The notes under the pieces were generated by a model that was given only the letters and a program-made list of their open reading frames with translations, did no database searches and was not told where the DNA came from. From positions 186,001 to 250,000 of the forward strand of contig JAQBOG010000033.1 in the NCBI GenBank assembly GCA_028288165.1: a DNA stretch of 64,000 bases, written 5' to 3'. The position numbers and the translations under genes were made by a program. The DNA is from Sphingobacteriales bacterium. GTDB taxonomy: Bacteria > Bacteroidota > Bacteroidia > Sphingobacteriales > Sphingobacteriaceae. Position 1 is the first letter of the stretch. The number at the start of each line of letters is the position of its first letter. Shown in pieces: positions 27,530 through 34,719 of the stretch.

Positions 27530-27644
27530 AAGAGTTTTAAGTCGTAAGTTCTAAGTTGAAAGTCCCTATTCTAGGTAACAAGTGTGGATAATAAGTCGTA
27601 AGTATCAAGTAACGAGTCTCTAGTACAGGTATCAAGTGTAATCA
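27530..27644. repeat. Degenerate heptanucleotide tandem repeat, locus 1
   Basis: About 115 bp of imperfect 7-bp units of type GTNNNAA (GTCGTAA, GTTCTAA, GTTGAAA, GTATCAA, GTAACGA, GTCTCTA). It fills the space between the acyltransferase and the convergent LytTR gene. No ORF. Confidence 0.6.
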
Positions 27645-27668
27645 TGGACTGACTGGATGACAAAGAAT

Positions 27669-28376
27669 CTAAATATTTTTATTCTCGATTAGCTTAAAAA
27701 AAGATTCGCGGTAGGTGTCGCCTATTGGGATGATTTTGCCTTGAATTTGAATGCGGCTTCTTTCAATACTTTCAATTTTATCTAAGGCAACAATGTATGA
27801 TTTGTGAACCCTCACAAAACCTGGAGCAGGTAATGCTTCTTCAATTTTCTTCATGTTTTGGAGAGTAATTATACGCCCAGTGGTTGAAAAAATAGAGATG
27901 TAGTCTTTTAAGCCTTCGATGTATAGAATGTCATTCAGATAAATTTTTTGAATTTTATGCTCCGTTTTAACAAAAATAAAGTCATTCGCTACTTTAGAAA
28001 CAGGTTCTGGTACTTGTTGAGATTGCTTTTGGGTATGTACTTTCTGAACCGCCTTGTAAAACCTTTCAAATGCTATTGGTTTTAAAAGGTAATCAACTAT
28101 ATCCAAGTCATAGCCGTCAAGCGCATATTGCGAATAAGCTGTAGTTAATATTACATCGCACTTTTTATTCAAAACTTTCATGAACTGAATTCCAGTTAAT
28201 TCGGGCATTTGAACGTCCAAAAAAACGAGGTCGATGTGGTCATTTTGAACGATAGATAAGCCTTCGAACGCACTGGTAGTCGTTTTCACTAGTTTCAAAA
28301 ACGGAACTTTTTCGATGTAATCAGCCAAAACATCGAGTGCCAACGGTTCATCATCTACAACAAGGCAACGTATCAT
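27669..28376 (-). CDS. LytTR-family response regulator
   Basis: A 235-residue response regulator. The receiver domain holds the phospho-acceptor Asp54 in VFLDVQMPE, acidic residues VVDDE near the N-terminus and the lysine in LLKPIAF. A LytTR DNA-binding domain occupies about residues 135-235 (GFVRVHKSYIVALDKIESIE). Its gene begins 1 bp after the stop of the partner kinase. Target genes are unknown. Confidence 0.93.
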   Translation of the reverse strand: MIRCLVVDDEPLALDVLADYIEKVPFLKLVKTTTSAFEGLSIVQNDHIDLVFLDVQMPELTGIQFMKVLNKKCDVILTTAYSQYALDGYDLDIVDYLLKPIAFERFYKAVQKVHTQKQSQQVPEPVSKVANDFIFVKTEHKIQKIYLNDILYIEGLKDYISIFSTTGRIITLQNMKKIEEALPAPGFVRVHKSYIVALDKIESIERSRIQIQGKIIPIGDTYRESFFKLIENKNI

Positions 28377-28377
28377 T

Positions 28378-29391
28378 TTATAAATCTAAATATAAATTGC
28401 AACTAAATAAACTTGAACCGTTTTCTATTTCTAAACGATATTGATTTTTGTAAAAAAGGTCGAGCCGGCGTTTAACGTTTGCTAAACCAATACCCACTGT
28501 TTGATCTTTATTATGATTGTTTTTTAAGTTATGGATACTAAAATATAGTTTGCCCAGACTAACTTTTATATAAATAGTGATTGGATTTTCGGCATCAGTA
28601 GCTATGCCATGTTTAAAAGCATTTTCCACAAACGAGATTAATATCAACGGCATTATGTAATTATTTTGCGGATCGCCCTCCACATTCATTACCACTGATG
28701 CATTGTTTTTAAACCGCAGCTTTTGTAATATAATGTAATTTTCAAGGTATCTTATTTCTTTATCCAGGCTAACCTTATTGTCGTTACTTTCATAAAGCAT
28801 ATACCTCATTATTTCTGAAAGCTTCAGAATGGCTTCTGGTGTTCGTTCGGACTTTTGATAAGCAAGCGAATAGATATTATTTAGGGAATTGAATAAGAAA
28901 TGCGGATTGATTTGCGACTTTAAAAAGGCTAACTCAGCGGTTAGTTTTTCGTTTTGAAGTGCTGTGTGTATTTTTTCATTTACAAACCAATCAACCATAA
29001 ACCTAAAGCCTGTACTTAAAAACACAAAGAAGCAATTGATGATAACTGCTCCTAAAAAATAGTCTAAAAAAGATAGATATACCCCTTTTTGAACGCCCCT
29101 GGCAAGCACTAAATCTTTAAAAACTACAGCAATCCCAAATTTGAGAACTGCTACCCCTAAAATTAAAGCCACAATCCGAATAGCGCAGTCTGTGTATCGT
29201 TTTTGATTTAAAAACCTTGGAAGAATGAAAAGGTAATTAATATAAAAAATGCCGATATTGATTAAGCCGAAGTATATCACAACCACCACTGTTCGGTAGC
29301 TGATTTTACTGTTACTGCCTAACAGCATGAAAAACACGAGTAGGGCAATCCAAATACATGTATGAAGTAATACTTGTTTGGTTTTATTCAT
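28378..29391 (-). CDS. Membrane histidine kinase (LytS/YehU type)
   Basis: A 337-residue sensor kinase. Four hydrophobic segments fill the first 160 residues; no separate sensor domain is seen. The phosphorylated histidine lies in SQINPHFLFNSLNNIYSLA, typical of the His_kinase (pfam06580) type. The ATP-binding N-box is ISFVENAFKHGI, with a glycine box near VGIGLANVKRR. It is followed directly by the LytTR regulator. The signal is not evident. Confidence 0.92.
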   Translation of the reverse strand: MNKTKQVLLHTCIWIALLVFFMLLGSNSKISYRTVVVVIYFGLINIGIFYINYLFILPRFLNQKRYTDCAIRIVALILGVAVLKFGIAVVFKDLVLARGVQKGVYLSFLDYFLGAVIINCFFVFLSTGFRFMVDWFVNEKIHTALQNEKLTAELAFLKSQINPHFLFNSLNNIYSLAYQKSERTPEAILKLSEIMRYMLYESNDNKVSLDKEIRYLENYIILQKLRFKNNASVVMNVEGDPQNNYIMPLILISFVENAFKHGIATDAENPITIYIKVSLGKLYFSIHNLKNNHNKDQTVGIGLANVKRRLDLFYKNQYRLEIENGSSLFSCNLYLDL

Positions 29392-29639
29392 AAAAGGGTT
29401 AATAGACTCGCGTTCGTTGCCTTTGTTTCAAATAATGAGGCTCAATTTAAAATAAAGTTTAAACATCTATTAAAAGTTTAGATGAACAAGCCAATTTCAT
29501 CTACCAAATCAAGGCATTTCCCTTTTTAGGTTCAGGTTCAGAAAACACCCTTTCATCCGATATTTAATGCAGTTGGTCTAATACTTTTTTTTGTTTGATT
29601 TATTAGCTATTTATTTGATCATCAATTCTAACCAAAGTC

Positions 29640-29837
29640 ATGAAATCATCAATCTATACTCCAATGAAAAAGTTATCAAATAATGCATCACCGTTCTTAA
29701 TGCTATTAATACCACTATTTATTGTAGTAGGCTTATTAATAATGAACGTTAATAATGAAATACCAGCAGAGAATTATCATGCAGGTTTAAATTTGCAAGT
29801 ACCCTCTCTTAAAGAACTGATACAATCGATATTTTAA
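29640..29837 (+). CDS. Small single-helix membrane protein, hypothetical
   Basis: A 65-codon ORF with one hydrophobic helix (FLMLLIPLFIVVGLLIMNV) and a short polar tail. An alternative start at codon 9 (MKKLSNNASPF) is equally likely. It is flanked by about 250 bp without another gene and followed by a double-hairpin repeat. Codon composition looks like the neighbours, but there is no recognised family, so a chance ORF is not excluded. Confidence 0.5.
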   Translation: MKSSIYTPMKKLSNNASPFLMLLIPLFIVVGLLIMNVNNEIPAENYHAGLNLQVPSLKELIQSIF

Positions 29838-29839
29838 AA

Positions 29840-29915
29840 GCCTCATCCCCAACCCTTCTCCAGAGGGAGAAGGGAGATAAAGCGTCATCTGACTTTCTCC
29901 TAGTGGAGAAGGTTG
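29840..29915. terminator. Double-hairpin repeat serving as bidirectional terminator
   Basis: GCCTCATCCCCAACCCTTCT leads into a CCCTTCTCC/GGAGAAGGG hairpin, followed by a second hairpin CTTTCTCC/GGAGAAGG. It lies between a plus-strand small ORF and the convergent metallohydrolase. The same 22-bp leader and hairpin occur again near 38870. Confidence 0.6.
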
Positions 29916-29917
29916 TT

Positions 29918-31318
29918 TTATAATTCGACTTCCTGATGACGTTCGGGAATATTTACAGACTTAAATCCCTTTTCGAGAATTCGGTTTCTAAACTTTTGTT
30001 GAACGTCCAGTTCTCCATGAACAAGGAATACCTTTTTTACATGCTCTGGATCTTGACAGGACAGAAACCGTAACAAATCTTCGTAATCGCCGTGGGCGCT
30101 CATTGATTTAATACTCCTAACCTCCGCCTGAACACTGAATTCTTCTCCAAAAATTTGAACAAATGGTTTACCAGCTAAAAGCTTTCCTCCTAACGAACTC
30201 GGTTCACAATAACCCACCATTAAAATAGTATTCTTTTGGTTATTGATATTATTTCGGATATGATGTTTCACCCTTCCTGCTTCGGCCATGCCCGACGATG
30301 AAATTATTACACAAGGTCTTGGGTCGTTATTTAAGGCCTTAGATTCTTCTACCAACTCAATAAATTTCAGGCCTTTGAAACTGAAAATATCGTCATCAAT
30401 TTTTAAAACCTCTTCTACATCTTTATTGAAAACTTCCGAATGATCTTTCAAAACTTGGGTGGCTTTTAACGAAAGTGGACTGTCCACATAATACTGAAGA
30501 TCCGGCAGTTTTCCTTTCAATTCAAGGGCATTCAAAGCATATAAAATCTCTTGCGTTCTACCAACACTAAATGCAGGGATTATTAATTTACCATTTTTCA
30601 CGATGCATGTTTGATGGATCACCTCTGCTAGCTGCTCTTCTGTTGGCTCCAAATCTTTATGCAACGAATCTCCATACGTAGACTCTAAAAGAATCACATC
30701 GGCCTGCGAAAACGGTTGGGGTGATTTTAATAGCAAATCACCATATCGACCCACATCTCCACTAAACGTTATTTGAGTCATTTTACCATCTTCGAGAATG
30801 GTTAGATGCACGGCTGCACTGCCAATAATATGCCCCGCATCTGTTAAATGAAGTGTTACCCGAGGTTCAATTTCAAAATCAGTGTTATACTCTACAATTT
30901 TAAACTGCCGCAGCGCCTCAATTACATTATCTTCTGTGTATAACGGCTCTAGTAATGGCAGGCCTTTTTGTACCCGGTGCCGATTGGAATATTCCGAATC
31001 CTGAACCTGAATACGAGCAGAATCCATCATAAGAATTCTCGCCAAATCCATGGTTGGTTCTGTGCAATATATATTTCCTGTGAATCCTTGCCCAACTAAA
31101 AGCGGAATTAATCCACAATGGTCAATGTGGGCATGTGACAAGATCATATAAGTAACCTCAGTCGGATCGAAACCGAATTCCTCATTCATCTCGTCGGTAT
31201 CTTCGCCCAAACCCTGGAACATGCCGCAGTCTAAAAGTATTTTCGTCCCGTTATTTAAAGTGATCAAATGTTTGCTGCCGGTTACATTTTGTGCAGCTCC
31301 GTGGAAGGCTAGTTTCAT
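29918..31318 (-). CDS. Beta-CASP MBL-fold metallohydrolase with RNA-specificity domain
   Basis: A 466-residue metallo-beta-lactamase-fold nuclease. The metal site is in LSHAHIDHCGLIP (HxHxDH) near residue 60, with further ligands in TDAGHIIGSAAV and FSGDVGRYGD. The beta-CASP insert and the C-terminal RMMBL part (KSMSAHGDYEDLL; VFLVHGELDVQQKF) follow. Members process RNA, often as endo- or exonucleases. The gene stands alone on the minus strand. Substrate specificity cannot be read from the sequence. Confidence 0.93.
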   Translation of the reverse strand: MKLAFHGAAQNVTGSKHLITLNNGTKILLDCGMFQGLGEDTDEMNEEFGFDPTEVTYMILSHAHIDHCGLIPLLVGQGFTGNIYCTEPTMDLARILMMDSARIQVQDSEYSNRHRVQKGLPLLEPLYTEDNVIEALRQFKIVEYNTDFEIEPRVTLHLTDAGHIIGSAAVHLTILEDGKMTQITFSGDVGRYGDLLLKSPQPFSQADVILLESTYGDSLHKDLEPTEEQLAEVIHQTCIVKNGKLIIPAFSVGRTQEILYALNALELKGKLPDLQYYVDSPLSLKATQVLKDHSEVFNKDVEEVLKIDDDIFSFKGLKFIELVEESKALNNDPRPCVIISSSGMAEAGRVKHHIRNNINNQKNTILMVGYCEPSSLGGKLLAGKPFVQIFGEEFSVQAEVRSIKSMSAHGDYEDLLRFLSCQDPEHVKKVFLVHGELDVQQKFRNRILEKGFKSVNIPERHQEVEL

Positions 31319-31323
31319 TTTTA

Positions 31324-31356
31324 AGTATTGAGTAATGAGTAGTGCGTATTGAGATT
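31324..31356. repeat. Degenerate heptanucleotide tandem repeat, locus 2
   Basis: Short run of 7-bp units GAGTAAT, GAGTAGT, GCGTATT, GAGATTG immediately upstream of the metallohydrolase start. It resembles the other heptamer loci but has only about four units. Confidence 0.45.
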
Positions 31357-31481
31357 GATTGTTTACCTGGTTAGTTAATGGTACTTAAACCTAACAATTA
31401 AATAGATTCAGTTGAGATATAATAATCGTACCATATTAGATTTTCGATTCCAGATTTCAACTTGCGTAAAGTAATCACGAG

Positions 31482-31593
31482 TGGGGCGTGTCCTGCAGTA
31501 GAAGCAGGTCGGGCTTTTTGTTGCAAGTCCTCGCCCCGAAGTAGAATCGGGGCTGTGGGCTTTCCACTTCAATCCCTCACGCAAAACCTAGCA
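31482..31593 (-). repeat. Dispersed ~105-bp element, copy B
   Basis: On the minus strand: GCTAGGTTTTGCGTGAGGGA then TTGAAGTGGAAAGCCCACAG, a hairpin GCCCCGA/TTCGGGGC, then GCGAGGACTTGCAACAAAAA, GCCCGACC and CACGCCCC. It lies in the 364-bp gap between the metallohydrolase and the TonB-domain gene. A 62-codon ORF in the track (31462-31650) merely runs through it and is not a gene. Confidence 0.75.
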
Positions 31594-31682
31594 TGTGTGT
31601 TAGCAACCCAGCAAGAATTTAACATACCTATGATAAGTAAACACCTCTAAACATTTCCTTAAGTTTAATTAGATTTGCGCCA

Positions 31683-32084
31683 ATGAAAAATTATTTATTA
31701 CTACTGCTGATCTGCTGCGGTCTAATCTCCAACTCTCAAGAATCAAGTGACTCAACTAAGAACGACTTCGCCTTTATTGAAGTTCTTCCAGAGTTCCCGG
31801 GAGGCATTCTCAGCTTAAGTAATTATATTTCCAGAAATCTCAAATATCCTGAAGTCGCCTATATGCTTGGTATTGGAGGGAAAGTACTTGTTGAATTTGC
31901 TGTTGAAAAAGATGGCACTGTTACAGATGTCCAACCGAAATCATGTATCGGAGCAGGCTGCGAGGCAGAGGCAGTGCGAATCTTGAATAATTCGCCTAAA
32001 TGGAAGCCTGGAATTCAAAATAGCCTACCTGTTAGAGTTATGTATACACTTCCAATCAATTTCCCCAAAACCGGGGGTCGTTAA
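31683..32084 (+). CDS. Stand-alone secreted TonB C-terminal domain protein
   Basis: A 133-residue protein: a hydrophobic signal (NYLLLLLICCGLISNSQ) followed almost at once by a TonB C-terminal domain (EVLPEFPGGI, GKVLVEFAVEKDGTVTDVQ, SPKWKPGIQNSLPVRVMYTL). It is very similar to the C-terminus of the tonB at 15699-16523, but has no proline-rich spacer and no ExbBD contact helix. It therefore cannot span the periplasm as a standard TonB. It may be a periplasmic partner or modulator of receptors; this is inference. Confidence 0.85.
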   Translation: MKNYLLLLLICCGLISNSQESSDSTKNDFAFIEVLPEFPGGILSLSNYISRNLKYPEVAYMLGIGGKVLVEFAVEKDGTVTDVQPKSCIGAGCEAEAVRILNNSPKWKPGIQNSLPVRVMYTLPINFPKTGGR

Positions 32085-32086
32085 TC

Positions 32087-32269
32087 TTCATAAATAACCT
32101 CCGAAATTCAAAGTTCCTGTTTCTCTTCTTAATCGAAGGAAAAGAATATCTGTTAGATGAAGCTGAAAAATTATTGGGTCCAAACTTTGAAAAATCAACT
32201 ATTGAAAGTGCCGAAAAATATCCGTACCAAGAGAAATACTCTTTCTCAGATAAAAAGAGGTCTATCTAA
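32087..32269 (+). pseudogene. Possible coding remnant after the TonB-domain gene
   Basis: An open frame without an ATG reads FLIEGKEYLLDEAEKLLGPN then FEKSTIESAEKYPYQEKYSF and stops at 32269. It is charged and soluble-looking, unlike the AT-rich noncoding sequence around it. It may be the 3' end of a decayed gene or a chance frame. No family was recognised. Confidence 0.35.
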
Positions 32270-32380
32270 TTAAAATAAAAAAGCAGGTAGAAGTAAAATA
32301 GAATTGGTGAGCCTTTTTATAGAAACGGCAGCAAGTTGTATAATCATCCCTTACTGATTACTTTACGAAGTAAAAATATC

Positions 32381-32411
32381 AACCGGACTTCCATCCGGTT
32401 TTTTTATTTTT
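32381..32411 (+). terminator. Terminator hairpin upstream of the blaI-like gene
   Basis: ACCGGA-CTTCCA-TCCGGT followed by TTTTTTATTTTT. It insulates the blaI/blaR pair from upstream transcription. Confidence 0.75.
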
Positions 32412-32417
32412 AAGCAT

Positions 32418-32457
32418 AACTAAGAAAATAGTTGTATAACTAAATATTTAGTTATAC
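32418..32457. promoter_or_regulatory. Operator-like palindromes upstream of the BlaI-like gene
   Basis: GTATAACTAAAT-ATTTAGTTATAC (32434-32457) is a perfect 24-bp palindrome about 50 bp before the start codon. A weaker dyad AACTA-(6)-TAGTT (32418-32433) abuts it. BlaI/MecI repressors bind short dyads in their own promoters, so these are the likely autoregulatory sites. The assignment to this repressor is inferred from position. Confidence 0.7.
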
Positions 32458-32505
32458 CTTTAATATATAGGTTCAAGATCATACGCAAACCCCAATTCAA
32501 TAAAT

Positions 32506-32877
32506 ATGGAAATTAAAGAACTAACCAAAGCGGAAGAACAGATTATGCATGTACTATGGGATTTGGAAAAAGCCTTCGTGAAAGACATCATTGATGTTTT
32601 GCAAGAACCCAAACCAGCATATAATACTGTTTCTACCATTATCAGAATACTTGAAACAAAGGGATTTATAGATCATGAAGCTTTTGGTAAAAGTCATCGG
32701 TACTTTCCGGTTATCAGCAAAGAGATTTATAAAAATTTCGCCACCGAAAAACTCATGATCGGCTATTTCGAAAACTCGGTAGAGAGCATGTTTTCTTACT
32801 TTATGAAAGAGAAGAAAATAGACCTGAAAGAGGCTGATGAAATACTTAAGCTAATCGAAAAATTTAAGAACAAATAA
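32506..32877 (+). CDS. BlaI/MecI/CopY family transcriptional repressor
   Basis: A 123-residue winged-helix repressor. The N-terminus reads ELTKAEEQIMHVLWDLEKAF, the conserved start of the family, and the recognition region is PAYNTVSTIIRILETKGFI. The C-terminal part is the dimerisation helix. Family members are inactivated by proteolysis triggered by a BlaR1-type protease, here encoded 1 bp downstream. The upstream palindrome suggests autoregulation. Its ligand signal is unknown. Confidence 0.93.
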   Translation: MEIKELTKAEEQIMHVLWDLEKAFVKDIIDVLQEPKPAYNTVSTIIRILETKGFIDHEAFGKSHRYFPVISKEIYKNFATEKLMIGYFENSVESMFSYFMKEKKIDLKEADEILKLIEKFKNK

Positions 32878-32878
32878 T

Positions 32879-34648
32879 ATGGAAAGCCTTCACTATCTAG
32901 TTTTGGTGAACCTGTACCTGTTGCTGTTTTACGGGTTTTATCACCTATTGCTTCGAAATGAAACCTTTTTCAGGTTGAACCGAATTTATTTGGTCGGCTC
33001 AGCATTAATGAGCTTTATCATTCCTTTCATTCAATTAGAATGGATTAAATCACTTTTTATAACGAGTAAAGTACAGGAGTTTACTTTCGTATACTCAATG
33101 ATTGGCACACCCACTTCTACACGACTTCAACAAACTCAAGTAACAACCGGTGATATACTAGCTGTCATTTATTTAATAGGCTTGGCCGTTTTCTCAATCC
33201 GATTTATAGTACAGCTGATAAGCATTCAAATCGATTTTAATAAGAGGAACACCGGCGAAGCCTTTTCCTTTTTTAAACAGATAAAAGTGGATAGCAACTT
33301 AGCAAACCATGACGTTATTATGAAACATGAGCAAGTACATGCAAAACAGCTTCATTCGGCCGACGTCATTTTATTTGAGCTAATTGCAATCATGAACTGG
33401 TTTAATCCGGTTGTGTATTTTTATAAAAAAGCCATAAAAAACCTTCATGAATTTACCGCAGATGAGGTTGCTGCATTTTATGCTGACAGTAAAAATAACT
33501 ATTCGATGATTCTCCTTAGTAATGCCTTTGGCGTGGAACCTCATCAACTAACCAACAGTTTTTTCAATAAATCATTACTTAAACAACGAATCTATATGTT
33601 AAATAAAACAAAATCGAAAAAAGCAGCCATTCTGAAGTATGGCCTGTCTGTACCACTTTTTGCGGGTATGTTAATCTTATCATCTGCTACCGTTAAAGAG
33701 AAAGTAGAAGCATCGGAGCAAATTGCCAAGCTTGAACCTCAAAATCTTAAAGAAGTAGTAAGTACAATTCCCGAAGTCATCAGTAAAAAGTTCTCTTCGA
33801 GTGTAGCCTCTCAACCTGTTTCCACAATGAACACACTGATTGATACCACTGAAAAGGTGCAAGATTTTGTTAGGAAAAACTATAACTTACCAATAGCATT
33901 AAAATTAGAGGTAGATGGACGAGAGACTGGGATTAATATAAAGTCACAAAACCCAAATGCAATATATGTACTTAATGGCAAAGAAGTCGAAAAAGAAGTA
34001 TTTAATAGTCTCGATCCTAAGTCCATCGAATCGATAAATGTTTTAAAGGACAAATCTGCTACCAACAAATACGGTGACAAAGGGAAAAATGGTGTAATTG
34101 AAATTGCCACAAAAACAGATCTAAATTTAAAGCAATCTGGAGAAACAAAATATTTAGCAGATGACAGCGTGGTTTTCATCAAACAAACAAACGAGGTAAG
34201 ACTTTATGGAAATCCGCAGATAGACTTAAATCTGCAAAACCCAAATGTTCTGTATATCATCAATGGCAAAGAAGCTGATAAAGACGTTGCTCAAGCTCTT
34301 AAACCTTCTGTCATCAAATCGATGAACGTGTTAAAAGACAAATCTGCCATCGACAAATATGGCGAAAAAGGGAAAAGTGGTGTCATTGAGATTACCACAA
34401 AAACGGCTAGTGATAACAGTTCAACTCAGGTAAACATTCAATCGACCAATAAAAATAAGAATATCGACTTCAAAGGTATGGTTTTCATAAACGGGAAAGA
34501 AAAGGATAATAGTAATGGAGATGCACTCAAATCGTTAAAACCTGAAGACATTAAATCTATGAATGTTATTAAAAGTGAAGATGCGATAAAAAAATATGGC
34601 GAGAAAGGGAAAAATGGCGTCATAGAAATTACTCTTAAAAAAGAATAA
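32879..34648 (+). CDS. BlaR1-like M56 metallopeptidase with three plug-like repeats
   Basis: A 589-residue membrane protease. Hydrophobic segments occupy much of the first 115 residues; the zinc motif HEQVHAKQLHS is near residue 150, then FNPVVYFYKKAIKNLHEFTADE, typical of M56; a further helix lies near residue 260. There is no penicillin-binding sensor domain. Instead the C-terminal part has three copies (about 357-412, 453-508, 530-588) of a block INGKE...LKP..IKSMNVLKDK then KYGEKGKNGVIEI, the motif of TonB-receptor plug domains. It probably cleaves the BlaI-like repressor in response to an envelope signal. Confidence 0.9.
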   Translation: MESLHYLVLVNLYLLLFYGFYHLLLRNETFFRLNRIYLVGSALMSFIIPFIQLEWIKSLFITSKVQEFTFVYSMIGTPTSTRLQQTQVTTGDILAVIYLIGLAVFSIRFIVQLISIQIDFNKRNTGEAFSFFKQIKVDSNLANHDVIMKHEQVHAKQLHSADVILFELIAIMNWFNPVVYFYKKAIKNLHEFTADEVAAFYADSKNNYSMILLSNAFGVEPHQLTNSFFNKSLLKQRIYMLNKTKSKKAAILKYGLSVPLFAGMLILSSATVKEKVEASEQIAKLEPQNLKEVVSTIPEVISKKFSSSVASQPVSTMNTLIDTTEKVQDFVRKNYNLPIALKLEVDGRETGINIKSQNPNAIYVLNGKEVEKEVFNSLDPKSIESINVLKDKSATNKYGDKGKNGVIEIATKTDLNLKQSGETKYLADDSVVFIKQTNEVRLYGNPQIDLNLQNPNVLYIINGKEADKDVAQALKPSVIKSMNVLKDKSAIDKYGEKGKSGVIEITTKTASDNSSTQVNIQSTNKNKNIDFKGMVFINGKEKDNSNGDALKSLKPEDIKSMNVIKSEDAIKKYGEKGKNGVIEITLKKE

Positions 34649-34670
34649 ACTAACAATCAAATAGAAAATA

Positions 34671-34705
34671 AAAGGGCAGCGAAATCAAATTTGCTGCCCT
34701 TTTTA
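34671..34705. terminator. Bidirectional terminator
   Basis: AAAGGGCAGC and GCTGCCCTTTTT form a 10-bp stem with T-runs on both strands. It lies between the BlaR1-like gene and the convergent amylase gene. Confidence 0.82.
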
Positions 34706-34719
34706 TTCACTCAATTTTT

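Noticed and set aside
27530-27644. Possible CRISPR array
   Set aside because: The 7-bp units are contiguous and degenerate, with no spacers and no cas genes nearby.
31462-31650. 62-codon plus-strand ORF in the track
   Set aside because: It runs through the dispersed element copy B; the reading frame follows the repeat and has no family features.
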